This document shows positions 34,462 through 42,318 of a DNA stretch of 64,000 nt, one piece after another. The translations under genes were made by a program, and so were the position numbers. Position 1 is the stretch's first letter; each line of letters opens with the position of its first letter. Source of the DNA: Actinomycetota bacterium (lineage in GTDB: Bacteria; Actinomycetota; Acidimicrobiia; Acidimicrobiales; Ilumatobacteraceae); contig VGAK01000007.1 of the NCBI GenBank assembly GCA_016870775.1, forward strand, positions 1-64,000, in the 5' to 3' direction. The notes under the pieces were generated by a model, which made no database searches, was not told the DNA's origin, and saw only the letters and a program-made list of their open reading frames with translations.

Positions 34462-34808
34462 CCACTCTCACCGTCATCTCCTACGCGGCACTTGTGTTGG
34501 CCGTTGCCGGACTCACGTGGCTGGCCGAGTCGACGCGCACGATCCGCATCCAGGGCGACTCCATCGTCGTGCGCACCTGGTTCGGTGAGCGCATCATCGA
34601 GGCCGACCGGATCTCGAGGGCAACCGTGCGCACGGACACCCTCGGGGGCGAGGTGCTGGTGATCGGGCTCGAGGGTCGGCGCACCAGCATCGCGATCCCC
34701 CTCGGTGGTGGATCATTCGATGACTCAACCAGGAGCGCAGTCGAGATCCTGCTCGCGCGTGCCGCCTCCCGTGGTGCACTCGTGGACCCGGGCCTGTTCG
34801 CGGCCTGA
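34458..34808 (+). CDS. Membrane-anchored PH-like domain protein
   Basis: 116 aa. It starts in the ATGA overlap with the dioxygenase. One N-terminal membrane helix (residues ~3-22) is followed by a compact beta-rich domain: TIRIQGDSIVVRTWFGERIIEADRI over ~28-52, with alternating hydrophobic strands to ~95, like bacterial PH (bPH2) domains. No catalytic residues are visible. It is co-translated with the dioxygenase, but a functional link is not obvious. Confidence 0.6.
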   Translation: MTTLTVISYAALVLAVAGLTWLAESTRTIRIQGDSIVVRTWFGERIIEADRISRATVRTDTLGGEVLVIGLEGRRTSIAIPLGGGSFDDSTRSAVEILLARAASRGALVDPGLFAA

Positions 34809-34839
34809 GCCGAGCCTCGGAGCGGGTCACGACCGGTCG

Positions 34840-36735
34840 TCAGACCGGATCGGCGATGGCTCCTGCGAATTGCGACTCGTACAACCGCCGGTATGCGCCA
34901 TCGTGTGCCATCAGTTCCTCGTGCGAACCCTTCTCCACGATGCGACCCGACTCCATCACCAGGATCACCGACGCGTCCCGGATCGTGGTCAACCTGTGGG
35001 CGATGACGAAACTGGTGCGCCCCGCACGCAACGCTGCCATCGCCTTCTGGATGAGCACCTCGGTTCGGGTGTCGACCGAGCTCGTCGCCTCGTCGAGGAT
35101 GAGGATGCTCGGGTCGGCCACGAATGCGCGCGCGATCGTGATGAGCTGCTTCTCCCCCGCGCTCACCGCGCCGCCCTCGTTGTCGAGAACGGTCGAGTAG
35201 CCACGCGCCAGGGTGCGCACGAAATGGTCTACATGGGTGGCACGTGCAGCGGCGAGGATGTCCTCGTCGGTGGCCGCGGGATTGCCGTAGGCGATGTTGT
35301 CGCGGATCGTGCCCCCGAAGAGCCACGCATCCTGGAGCACCATGCCGAAGTGGCGGCGCAGGTCGGCACGTGGCATCCCGGTGATGTCGCGGCCGTCGAG
35401 GAGGATCGCACCTCCGTCGATCTCGTAGTAGCGCATCAACAGGTTCACCAGCGTCGTCTTGCCGGCCCCCGTCGGGCCGACGATCGCCACGGTCTGCCCG
35501 GGTTCGGCCACGAGCGAGAGATCCTCGATCAGGCGCGTGCCGGGCGCGTACGAGAAGGACACGTCACGGAACTCGACGCGACCCCGGACCCCGAGCGGCC
35601 CCGGCGACGCGGGGTCCGGGCGCTCGTCGGGTTCATCGAGCAACTCGAAGACGCGCTCGGCCGAGGCGACGCCCGACTGCAGGACATTCACCATCGAGGC
35701 GGCCTGCGTGAGGGGCTGGGTGAACTGACGCGAGTACTGGATGAAGGCCTGGACATCGCCAAGACCCAGGGTCCCCGAGGAGATCCGGACTCCGCCGATG
35801 ACCGCGATCACGACGTAGTTCAGGTTCCCGAGGAACCACATCAACGGCTGGATCGATCCGGAGATGAACTGGGCGGCGAACCCGGCGTCGTGGAGGCGCT
35901 CGTTGGTGGTGGCGAACCTGTGCTCCACGTCGGATTGGCGCCCGAAGGCCTTCACGATCGTGTGCCCGGTGAAGGTCTCCTCGATGAGACCGTTCAACTC
36001 GCCGGTGTGGGCCCACTGGGCGATGAACTTGGCTCGGGAGCGGGCGGCAATCTGTCTCATCATCGCGAGCGAGAGGGGCACGGTCACGAGCGCGACGAGC
36101 GCGAGCAGGGGTGAGACCACGAGCATCATCGCCAGCACCCCGACGATCGTGAGGAGCGCGGTGACCAGTTGACTGAGCGACTGCTGGAGACTCTGGGAGA
36201 TGTTGTCGATGTCGTTCGTGACGCGGCTGAGCAGGTCACCCCTGGCGCTGCGGTCGATGTGGGAGAGGGGCAGGCGGTGGATCTTGTCCTCGACATCGGT
36301 GCGCAACGCGCGCATGGTCCTCTGGACGACACCGGTGAGCAGGAACGATTGTCCGTACCCGAGCAGGAACGACACCACGTACAGCAGGAGCGCGAAAAGG
36401 AGCGTGCGGTGAAGCGCGGCGAAGTCGACCCCGTCGCGCCCGCGACGACGCAGGAGACCGTCGAAGAGGATGTCGGTGGCGTGACCGAGCACCCGCGGCC
36501 CGGTGACCACGAGACCGACGCTGACGAGCGCCATGAGACCGATCGCGACCACGAGCCACCGCTCCCCCGACATCCTGCCCGCCAGCCGTCGCGCGGCGGC
36601 ACCGAAATCCTTCGATGCCACGGTCGGCATTCCGACCGCACTCATCCGGCCCTCCCTCATCGAGGCTCCGAGCCGCGCGGCTGCGTCCCCCGAGGCGGGT
36701 GCCTGTGCGCCCTGTGCGCGTGACTGCTCGCTCAC
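34840..36735 (-). CDS. ABC exporter half-transporter, catalytically canonical subunit
   Basis: 631 aa, GTG start inside a GTGA overlap with the partner gene. N-terminal ~45 Ala-rich residues, six membrane helices (~60-340), then the nucleotide-binding domain: Walker A GPTGAGKTT near 425, Q-loop MVLQDAW, signature AVSAGEKQL, Walker B ILILDEATSSVD with the catalytic Glu, and H-loop IAHRLTT. The signature is the divergent SAGEK form. Paired with the upstream subunit, whose Walker B lacks the Glu, it forms a heterodimeric type IV exporter of lipids or drugs. Substrate unknown. Confidence 0.9.
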   Translation of the reverse strand: MSEQSRAQGAQAPASGDAAARLGASMREGRMSAVGMPTVASKDFGAAARRLAGRMSGERWLVVAIGLMALVSVGLVVTGPRVLGHATDILFDGLLRRRGRDGVDFAALHRTLLFALLLYVVSFLLGYGQSFLLTGVVQRTMRALRTDVEDKIHRLPLSHIDRSARGDLLSRVTNDIDNISQSLQQSLSQLVTALLTIVGVLAMMLVVSPLLALVALVTVPLSLAMMRQIAARSRAKFIAQWAHTGELNGLIEETFTGHTIVKAFGRQSDVEHRFATTNERLHDAGFAAQFISGSIQPLMWFLGNLNYVVIAVIGGVRISSGTLGLGDVQAFIQYSRQFTQPLTQAASMVNVLQSGVASAERVFELLDEPDERPDPASPGPLGVRGRVEFRDVSFSYAPGTRLIEDLSLVAEPGQTVAIVGPTGAGKTTLVNLLMRYYEIDGGAILLDGRDITGMPRADLRRHFGMVLQDAWLFGGTIRDNIAYGNPAATDEDILAAARATHVDHFVRTLARGYSTVLDNEGGAVSAGEKQLITIARAFVADPSILILDEATSSVDTRTEVLIQKAMAALRAGRTSFVIAHRLTTIRDASVILVMESGRIVEKGSHEELMAHDGAYRRLYESQFAGAIADPV

Positions 36736-38513
36736 GTCGGCACCGCCGCACCGGGCCTCGCGGTCTCGACCATGACCGAGCCCGCGACATCGTGTGCGGT
36801 CGCCTGCGATTCGACGATCTCGCGGTAGGTGGCACACCCCGCGAGCAACTCGTCGTGCGTGCCGAGGCCCACGGTGAGGCCATCCTCGAGCACGAGGATC
36901 CGGTCGGCCCCACGGATCGTGGAGATGCGCTGTGCCACCACGACCGTGATCGCATCGGCCAGCCACGGAGCGAGCGCGGCCCGCAGACGCGCATCGGTGG
37001 CGAGATCGAGCGCCGAGAACGAGTCGTCGAAGAGGTAGATCTCGGGTTTGTGGATCAGGGCTCGCGCGATCGAGAGCCTCTGGCGTTGGCCACCAGAGAC
37101 GTTCGCGCCGCCCTGCACGATCGTGGCCTCGAGTCCCCCGTCCATCGCGCGCACGAAGTCCTCGGCCTGGGCGACGCGCAGCGCCGCCCACAGCTCGTCG
37201 TCGGTGGCATCGGGCTTGCCGAACCGCAGATTCGATGCGACCGTGCCCGCGAACAGGTAGGGCTTCTGGGGCACCAGCCCGATGCGCGACCACAATTGCG
37301 ACGGGTCGAGGTCGCGGACGTCGACGCCATTGATCGAGACGGCGCCCTCGGTGACGTCGAAGAGCCGCGCGACCAGGTTGCAGACGGTCGTCTTGCCCGA
37401 CCCGGTGCTCCCGACGATCGCGAGCGTCTCACCAGCCGAGACCGAGACCGTGAGGTCCCGGAGCACCGGCTCCTCGGCACCGGGGTACGAGAACCCCACG
37501 CCCCGGAACTCGAGTGCGGCGCGACCCGCGGCCGGACTCACGGGATGCGAAGGCGGTTCCACCGAGGGCGAGGCATCCAGCACCTCCATGATGCGCTCGG
37601 CACTGACGGAGGCGCGCGGCAGGAGAGCACCGATGTAGGTGGCGAGCATGACCGACATGAGGATCTGGGTGAGATAGGTGAGGTAGGCCACGAGCGAACC
37701 CACCTGCATGTCACCCGACACGATGCGGTTCGCGCCGAACCAGACCACCGCCACGCTCGAGACATTCACGAGCAGGGTCACCGTCGGGAACATGAGGGCC
37801 ATCAGACGCCCGCCCCGGAGGGCGGTGTCGGTGAGCAGCCGATTGCCCTCGTCGAAGCGCGCCTTCTCCTCGGGTTCCCGGACGAAGGCCCGGACCACGC
37901 GAATTCCGGTGAGCTGCTCGCGGAGAACCCCGTTGACGCGGTCGATCCGCTCCTGCATCGCGCGGAACGCGGGGACCATCCGCACGATGATCGACCCGAG
38001 ACACACCAGCAGCACGGGCACCGCCACGAGGAAGATCCACGAGAGTCCGAGGTCGAGGTGGGCCGCGAGCACGATCCCCCCGACCGCCGTGAACGGTGCG
38101 CCGACCAGCAGGGTGCACGCCATCAGCACCAGCATCTGGACCTGCTGCACGTCGTTCGTGATCCGGGTGATGAGCGAGGGTGCCCCGAAGGTCCCGACAT
38201 CGCTGGCCGAGAACTGGTTCACTCGACGGAACAGGTTGGCCCGCGCGTCCCGTCCAAAGCCCATGGCGGCCCGTGAGCCGAAGTAGACCCCCCCGATCGA
38301 GAACGCGACCTGAACGAGCGAGACCACCAGCATCGTCGCGCCCATCCGCACGATGTAGCCCTGGTCGCCGAGGCGCACGCCCTTGTCGATGATGTCGGCG
38401 TTCAGGGTGGGCAGGGCAAGCCCGGCAAAGGATTGGATCCCCTGCAGCAGCACCACCAGCCAGAGGACCCTCTTGTAGGGGGCGAGGGTGTGTGTCAGAA
38501 GGCGCTTCAACAT
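36732..38513 (-). CDS. ABC exporter half-transporter, degenerate-site subunit
   Basis: 593 aa from the ATG at 38513 with GGAAGG 4 nt upstream. Six membrane helices (~15-310), then the nucleotide-binding domain: Walker A GSTGSGKTT near 380, signature VSGGQRQRL, Walker B IYLFDDSFSALD. The catalytic Glu after Walker B is Asp (DD instead of DE), so its own Walker B site is degenerate while its normal LSGGQ-like signature completes the active site of the partner. This asymmetric arrangement is typical of heterodimeric exporters such as TM287/288 or BmrC/BmrD. It is the first gene of a two-gene operon. Confidence 0.9.
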   Translation of the reverse strand: MLKRLLTHTLAPYKRVLWLVVLLQGIQSFAGLALPTLNADIIDKGVRLGDQGYIVRMGATMLVVSLVQVAFSIGGVYFGSRAAMGFGRDARANLFRRVNQFSASDVGTFGAPSLITRITNDVQQVQMLVLMACTLLVGAPFTAVGGIVLAAHLDLGLSWIFLVAVPVLLVCLGSIIVRMVPAFRAMQERIDRVNGVLREQLTGIRVVRAFVREPEEKARFDEGNRLLTDTALRGGRLMALMFPTVTLLVNVSSVAVVWFGANRIVSGDMQVGSLVAYLTYLTQILMSVMLATYIGALLPRASVSAERIMEVLDASPSVEPPSHPVSPAAGRAALEFRGVGFSYPGAEEPVLRDLTVSVSAGETLAIVGSTGSGKTTVCNLVARLFDVTEGAVSINGVDVRDLDPSQLWSRIGLVPQKPYLFAGTVASNLRFGKPDATDDELWAALRVAQAEDFVRAMDGGLEATIVQGGANVSGGQRQRLSIARALIHKPEIYLFDDSFSALDLATDARLRAALAPWLADAITVVVAQRISTIRGADRILVLEDGLTVGLGTHDELLAGCATYREIVESQATAHDVAGSVMVETARPGAAVPT

Positions 38514-38814
38514 CCGACCTTCCACGCTAGCGATCCCGGCATCTCCGACACCGGGCAAATCGACGTCCCGATCCGCGCATGGGTCACACGACGAGCAGAC
38601 CCACCACCCAGATCGCGCCGGGACTGACGAGCGCCGTCCCGTTCTGGCGCCGGAGCACCGCGTGTGCGAGCGGAATGGTGTCGATGACCACCACGACAAT
38701 CACACCGAGCCGCAGACGATGCGTCCGCAGCCCACGACGGTCAGGGCTGGAGGGCGCAACTCGTGCGGTGGATGGATGCGCGCCGTTGTGCGCGCCGACT
38801 CGCCGGGCCCCGGT
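38514..38814. other. 301-bp intergenic region between ABC operon and tRNA-Gly
   Basis: No convincing gene. On the minus strand a frame from GTG at 38703 to TGA at 38584 encodes 39 residues with a hydrophobic start (VIVVVVIDTIPLAHAV) and a hydrophobic end. It could be a truncated small membrane protein, but there is no ribosome site or -10 hexamer. The rest shows only GC-rich sequence; the ABC operon promoter must lie here. Confidence 0.4.
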
Positions 38815-38890
38815 TGGAGCGGACGACGGGATTCGAACCCGCGACCCTCACCTTGGCAAGGTGATGCTCTACCAACTGAGCCACGTCCGC
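38815..38890 (-). tRNA. tRNA-Gly (GCC)
   Basis: The reverse strand gives acceptor stem GCGGACG (38890-38884) pairing with CGTCCGC (38825-38819). The anticodon stem-loop CACCTTGCCAAGGTG has anticodon GCC, the T-loop is TTCGAAT, the discriminator is U and CCA is encoded (38817-38815). All arms are complete. Confidence 0.97.
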
Positions 38891-38901
38891 GAAGAAACTG
38901 G

Positions 38902-38929
38902 ATTGTAGCCCCGGGACGCACTCGCGCAA
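38902..38929 (-). promoter_or_regulatory. Promoter of tRNA-Gly
   Basis: On the minus strand, TTGCGC (38929-38924), a 16-bp spacer, then TACAAT (38907-38902), ending 11 nt before the mature tRNA 5' end. Both hexamers fit a housekeeping sigma factor. Confidence 0.65.
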
Positions 38930-38934
38930 CGGGG

Positions 38935-39864
38935 TCAGTGTTCCTTGCGGATCGGCACCACCGAGGCACTCGAACCAGTCTGGGAGCGCACGAGCAACGC
39001 GAGGGACCACATCACCACGGCGCCCCCGGTCAACTGCACGAATGTGAGCGACTCCCCGAGCACCACCCACGCGAGGGCCGTCGAGACCACGGGACTCAAC
39101 AAACCGAGTATCGAGGCGAGAGTTACGTCGACATGGCTCTGTGACCACGTCATGAGACCGTGACCAACGATGCCCGGACCGAGCGCCATCCCGATCACAC
39201 AGAGCCAGTCCTTGGAAGTCATCGCGCCGAGGTCGTTCGACGCGAGCCCGCCGAAGGGCAGCACCACGACCGAGGCCCAGAGGAACACCCCGGCGAGGAA
39301 CGACCACGAATCCACACCATCGACCCGGCGTTGCTTGGCGAGCAGGAAGTACGCCGTCCAGATCACGATGTTGACTGCTGCCATGACATCACCGGTCCAC
39401 TTGGCGCCGCTCGTGGGGGCGGCCGCGAGCATCACGGTGAGAACCCCGGCCATCGACACTGCACCGAGAATCAACTGATTCTTCCGGAGTCGCTCGCCGA
39501 AGAGCCTCGGCGCGACCAGGAGCACGAGGACCGGTTGGAGGTTCGTGACCAGTGTCGCGTTCGCGATCGAGGTCATCTTCACCGCCGCGAACCCGGTGAT
39601 GAACGACAACGAGAACAACAACCCGGGCAAGGCCGTTATGCGCATGAGCCGCCGGTCGATCCCGGTGCCGAATCGCCAGGCCATGAACACCATCATCGGC
39701 ACACCCACGACCATCCGGTAGAAGACGATCGCGGGGGTGTCGACCCCCATCGACTTGTTGAGGACCGCTCCCACACCCCACGCCACGACAGCGAGCACCG
39801 CGGCGATCAGGTGGACATCGTCGCGCCCGCGCAGGCGCGGACCCACCCCGGATTTCGGGTTCAC
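38935..39864 (-). CDS. EamA/DMT-superfamily transporter
   Basis: 309 aa, GTG start in a GTGA overlap with the upstream 72-aa gene. Ten membrane helices in two EamA repeats: AVLAVVAWGVGAVLNKSM opens repeat 1 and NIVIWTAYFLLAKQR opens repeat 2. SPVVSTALAWVVLGE near residue 255 is the typical EamA end motif. It is a permease for small metabolites such as amino acids or nucleotides, polarity unknown. Confidence 0.87.
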   Translation of the reverse strand: MNPKSGVGPRLRGRDDVHLIAAVLAVVAWGVGAVLNKSMGVDTPAIVFYRMVVGVPMMVFMAWRFGTGIDRRLMRITALPGLLFSLSFITGFAAVKMTSIANATLVTNLQPVLVLLVAPRLFGERLRKNQLILGAVSMAGVLTVMLAAAPTSGAKWTGDVMAAVNIVIWTAYFLLAKQRRVDGVDSWSFLAGVFLWASVVVLPFGGLASNDLGAMTSKDWLCVIGMALGPGIVGHGLMTWSQSHVDVTLASILGLLSPVVSTALAWVVLGESLTFVQLTGGAVVMWSLALLVRSQTGSSASVVPIRKEH

Positions 39865-40079
39865 TTCTCCGCGTTCAGATCGACGCGCAGGACGAGCACC
39901 CCGTCCTCGACGGCAGCGACCGCATCGCCGATGATCGCGAAGTCCCTGAAGTCCGTCTCCGCCTGCTTGATGAAGAGCTGACGCTCCTCGCCTGCCACCG
40001 GCGGGAGCGGTCGACGCCGCACCGCGGCCGCGCGCTCCTTGAAGCGCTCGATCATCTCGTTCGGGTCGAAGGTGGCCAT
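39861..40079 (-). CDS. 72-aa soluble protein of unknown function
   Basis: 72 aa from the ATG at 40079 with GGAGAG 7 nt upstream. It begins with an amphipathic helix (NEMIERFKERAAAVRRR), then a loop VAGEERQLFIKQAETDF and a beta-hairpin-like end, AAVEDGVLVLRVDLN. It is coupled to the EamA gene by a GTGA overlap and follows the membrane protein gene by 4 bp, so it sits in a three-gene operon. I do not recognise a family. The layout resembles small actinobacterial hypothetical proteins, and the start and coupling make it real. Confidence 0.72.
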   Translation of the reverse strand: MATFDPNEMIERFKERAAAVRRRPLPPVAGEERQLFIKQAETDFRDFAIIGDAVAAVEDGVLVLRVDLNAEK

Positions 40080-40083
40080 GGTC

Positions 40084-40527
40084 TCACTCTCCAGTGCGTG
40101 GGTGGTCGGGACGTGTCTCGCTCTCGGATGCACTCTGGCTGAGCAGCGGATCGATGATCGCGGGCACCGGGTCGCCGTGGCGCTCGCGGACGTCGACGGC
40201 ATCGTCGTCGTGGGGGAACGGATCCCGAGTGGGACGCGCCGGTTCGGAGTCGGGCTCGCGCGCCAACACCGGCGGTGCGGCGTCGTGCACCACGGGCTCT
40301 GCGCCCTCCGGCCGCACTTGGTTGAGCAGTGCCGAGCGCGTCGACTCGTCGGCGCGGGCGAATCGACGGTCGGCCATCACCTCGAGCGGAGCGAGCACGA
40401 CGGGATCCTCCACGGCCGAACGCCAGAAGACCGCCGTGACCGCAAGAAGCACGACCCCGAGCGCCACGAGCCCGCCACCGAGGATGTTCACCGTGGCGTC
40501 GGAGGCTGCGACGAGACCCGGATTCAC
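40084..40527 (-). CDS. Single-pass membrane protein with long acidic tail
   Basis: 147 aa, GTG start placed by GACACT 6 nt upstream. One N-terminal membrane helix (residues ~14-36) is followed by ~110 soluble residues rich in Asp, Glu, Pro and Arg, including VLAPLEVMADRRFARADESTR split across ~45-65. No family is recognised. It is the first gene of the operon with the 72-aa protein and the EamA transporter, and divergent from another small membrane protein, the two starts being 71 bp apart. Confidence 0.65.
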   Translation of the reverse strand: MNPGLVAASDATVNILGGGLVALGVVLLAVTAVFWRSAVEDPVVLAPLEVMADRRFARADESTRSALLNQVRPEGAEPVVHDAAPPVLAREPDSEPARPTRDPFPHDDDAVDVRERHGDPVPAIIDPLLSQSASESETRPDHPRTGE

Positions 40528-40533
40528 CCGACC

Positions 40534-40539
40534 AGTGTC
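40534..40539 (-). promoter_or_regulatory. -10-like GACACT before the GTG at 40527
   Basis: GACACT, 6-nt spacer GGTCGG, then GTG. It diverges by one base from TANNNT but has the same geometry. Confidence 0.4.
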
Positions 40540-40584
40540 GCAGAAGCGACCCCGGTCGGGGTGCTCCAACCCCGCGGTGCCTGC

Positions 40585-40590
40585 GACAAT
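40585..40590 (+). promoter_or_regulatory. -10-like GACAAT before the GTG at 40598
   Basis: GACAAT, 7-nt spacer, then GTG. It argues for the GTG at 40598 rather than the ATG at 40589, which lies inside the hexamer. Confidence 0.45.
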
Positions 40591-40597
40591 GGGGTTT

Positions 40598-40963
40598 GTG
40601 CTCAACGCGCTCACGTCGATCGCATTCCTCGCCGTGCTCGTGGTCGCCGTGTCGTGGCTCGGCCCCCGCCAGCCCCAGTGGATGTCGCGTGACGGTTCGC
40701 GATTCATCACCTACGCGTGCCGGCCCGACACCGGTGCCACCGCCCGGTGGACGCGCGTGCACGGCCGGCTTCGTGATGGCCGCGTCACACTGCGCCAATC
40801 CTTCCTCGCCCGCAGCCAATTGTCGGGACAGTGGTGGGTGGTCGCGGTCGACCGCGACGACACCCATGCGGTGTTCACACTCGGGCCCGACGACATCGTG
40901 CTGCTTCGGACACGCCGAGGCTCGGACCTCGACCGTGCGCTCAGCCCGCAGGTCAACGGCTGA
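40598..40963 (+). CDS. Small membrane-anchored protein of unknown function
   Basis: 121 aa from GTG at 40598 (an ATG at 40589 would add three residues). One N-terminal membrane helix (~2-20), then a soluble domain with WMSRDGSRFITYACRP near 30, a central LRDGRVTLRQSF, and the end block AVFTLGPDDIVLLRTRRGS. No family is recognised. Beta-strand-like alternation suggests a small extracytoplasmic or cytoplasmic beta domain. It converges with metX (8 bp). Confidence 0.65.
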   Translation: MLNALTSIAFLAVLVVAVSWLGPRQPQWMSRDGSRFITYACRPDTGATARWTRVHGRLRDGRVTLRQSFLARSQLSGQWWVVAVDRDDTHAVFTLGPDDIVLLRTRRGSDLDRALSPQVNG

Positions 40964-40971
40964 GCGGCGAC

Positions 40972-42153
40972 TCATAGCCGTCGCAGGAACCCCTCGATGG
41001 CCGATCCGACCGCAACGGTCTCGATGAGGAATCCATCGTGGCCCTCCGCGCTCCCGACCACCACGTGCTCGGTGCGCTGATCACGTCCCGCGACGCTCTG
41101 GTGGATGAACTCCTGTTGATAGGCCGGGTACAAGATGTCGGAGTCGATCGAGACGGTCAGCACCGGGCAGGCGATGCGCGCCAGGGCCTGATCGAGCCCG
41201 CCACGAGCACGACCCACATCGTGGAGATCCATGGCCTTGCCGATGTAGAGGTAACTGTTCGCATCGAACCGGCGCACGAGCTTGTCGCCGTGGTAGTCGA
41301 GATAGCCCTCGACGTCGAAGCACGAGAACAGGTCGATGCCATCCTCGAAGACATTGTCCTCGACGAGTCCACGACCGAATTTCTCGTTGAACTTGGTGTC
41401 GCTGCGGAACGTGACCTGGGCGATCTGGCGAGCAACCGCGAGCCCACGCCACGGCCCACCGTCGGGACCGGCTTCGTAGTAGTCGCCCCCGGCGAAGTTC
41501 GGATCCATCCACAGCGCGCGCCGACCGATCGCGCCCCATGCGATCTGCTGGGCGCTCGCCTCGGCGTTGGTGGCGATCGCTGCCAGTCCACCGACGCGAC
41601 GCGGGAACATGATCGCCCACTCGAGCGCCTGCATGCCGCCCATCGACCCCCCGACGACGGCGTGCCAGCGCGCGACACCGAGATGATCGGCGAGCAGGGC
41701 CTGGGCGCGCACCATGTCGCGAATCGTCACCACCGGGAACCGGAGCGCGTAGGGCCGACCGTCCACCGGGTGCGGCGAGGCGGGACCCGTCGAGCCCTGA
41801 CAGCCACCGAGCACGTTCACACACACCACGAAGTGGCGCGACGAGTCGACCGCGTGACCGGGACCCACGACACCCTCCCACCAGCCCGGTGTCGGGTGTC
41901 CGCGTCCGGCCGGTCCGGCAGCGTGACTGTCCCCCGTCCACGCGTGGCACACGAGCACCGCATTCGAGGCGTCATCGTTCAGCTCGCCCCACGTCTCGTA
42001 GGCCATGGTCACCTCGGACAGGCGCTCGCCGCACTCGAGCGAGAACGGACGATCGACGGCGAAGGTGAAGAACCTGCGGTTGCCGGCGGCGTCGCCGGGC
42101 ACCCATGCACCCGAGGCGGGATAGGGGCCGTCGCCGTGGAACGGTTCGTACAT
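40972..42153 (-). CDS. metX: Homoserine O-acetyltransferase
   Basis: 393 aa, ATG at 42153 with GAGAGGAGGG upstream. MetX-type alpha/beta hydrolase: LVCHAWTGDSHAAG near residue 70, VVCVNVLGGCQGSTGPASPHP near 105, nucleophile Ser in VVGGSMGGMQALEWA near 155, Asp in DSDILYPAYQQ near 335, and His in EGHDGFL near 372. It acetylates (or succinylates, which cannot be told by eye) homoserine in the first dedicated step of methionine synthesis. A structured leader resembling a SAM riboswitch lies 82-147 bp upstream, fitting feedback control by SAM. Confidence 0.93.
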   Translation of the reverse strand: MYEPFHGDGPYPASGAWVPGDAAGNRRFFTFAVDRPFSLECGERLSEVTMAYETWGELNDDASNAVLVCHAWTGDSHAAGPAGRGHPTPGWWEGVVGPGHAVDSSRHFVVCVNVLGGCQGSTGPASPHPVDGRPYALRFPVVTIRDMVRAQALLADHLGVARWHAVVGGSMGGMQALEWAIMFPRRVGGLAAIATNAEASAQQIAWGAIGRRALWMDPNFAGGDYYEAGPDGGPWRGLAVARQIAQVTFRSDTKFNEKFGRGLVEDNVFEDGIDLFSCFDVEGYLDYHGDKLVRRFDANSYLYIGKAMDLHDVGRARGGLDQALARIACPVLTVSIDSDILYPAYQQEFIHQSVAGRDQRTEHVVVGSAEGHDGFLIETVAVGSAIEGFLRRL

Positions 42154-42234
42154 TGGGCTTCCCTCCTCTCGGCTCGCGGATCGTTGCGCACCGGGCGGGA
42201 TCATTCGGCCTGTTGCCCCTCGCGGGACCACATC

Positions 42235-42300
42235 CTCCGCCTCGCGGCGGAGAGGCACCGTGCGGCTGTCACCCCGGTTGCCGGACCAAAAGGTCTCTCC
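42235..42300 (-). promoter_or_regulatory. SAM-riboswitch-like leader of metX
   Basis: On the RNA strand, GGAGAG (42300-42295) can pair with CTCTCC (42254-42249) as a closing stem. Inside are a GACC-TTTT-GGTC hairpin, the sequence CCGGCAACC, and ACC...GTG/CAC...GGTGCC pairing. CCGGCAACC and GGTGCC are the conserved blocks of the SAM-I/SAM-IV riboswitch clan. The 3' half of the closing stem overlaps a second strong hairpin, CTCCGCC-GCGA-GGCGGAG (42252-42235), so the two are mutually exclusive, and CCTCTC could also pair with the metX ribosome site. There is no T-tract. The class is uncertain. Confidence 0.6.
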
Positions 42301-42318
42301 TAATGCGTTGCTTTGAAT

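Noticed and set aside
40589-40597. ATG at 40589 as start of the small membrane protein
   Set aside because: It lies within the GACAAT hexamer and has no ribosome site; GTG at 40598 fits the 7-nt leaderless geometry better. The ATG is still possible.
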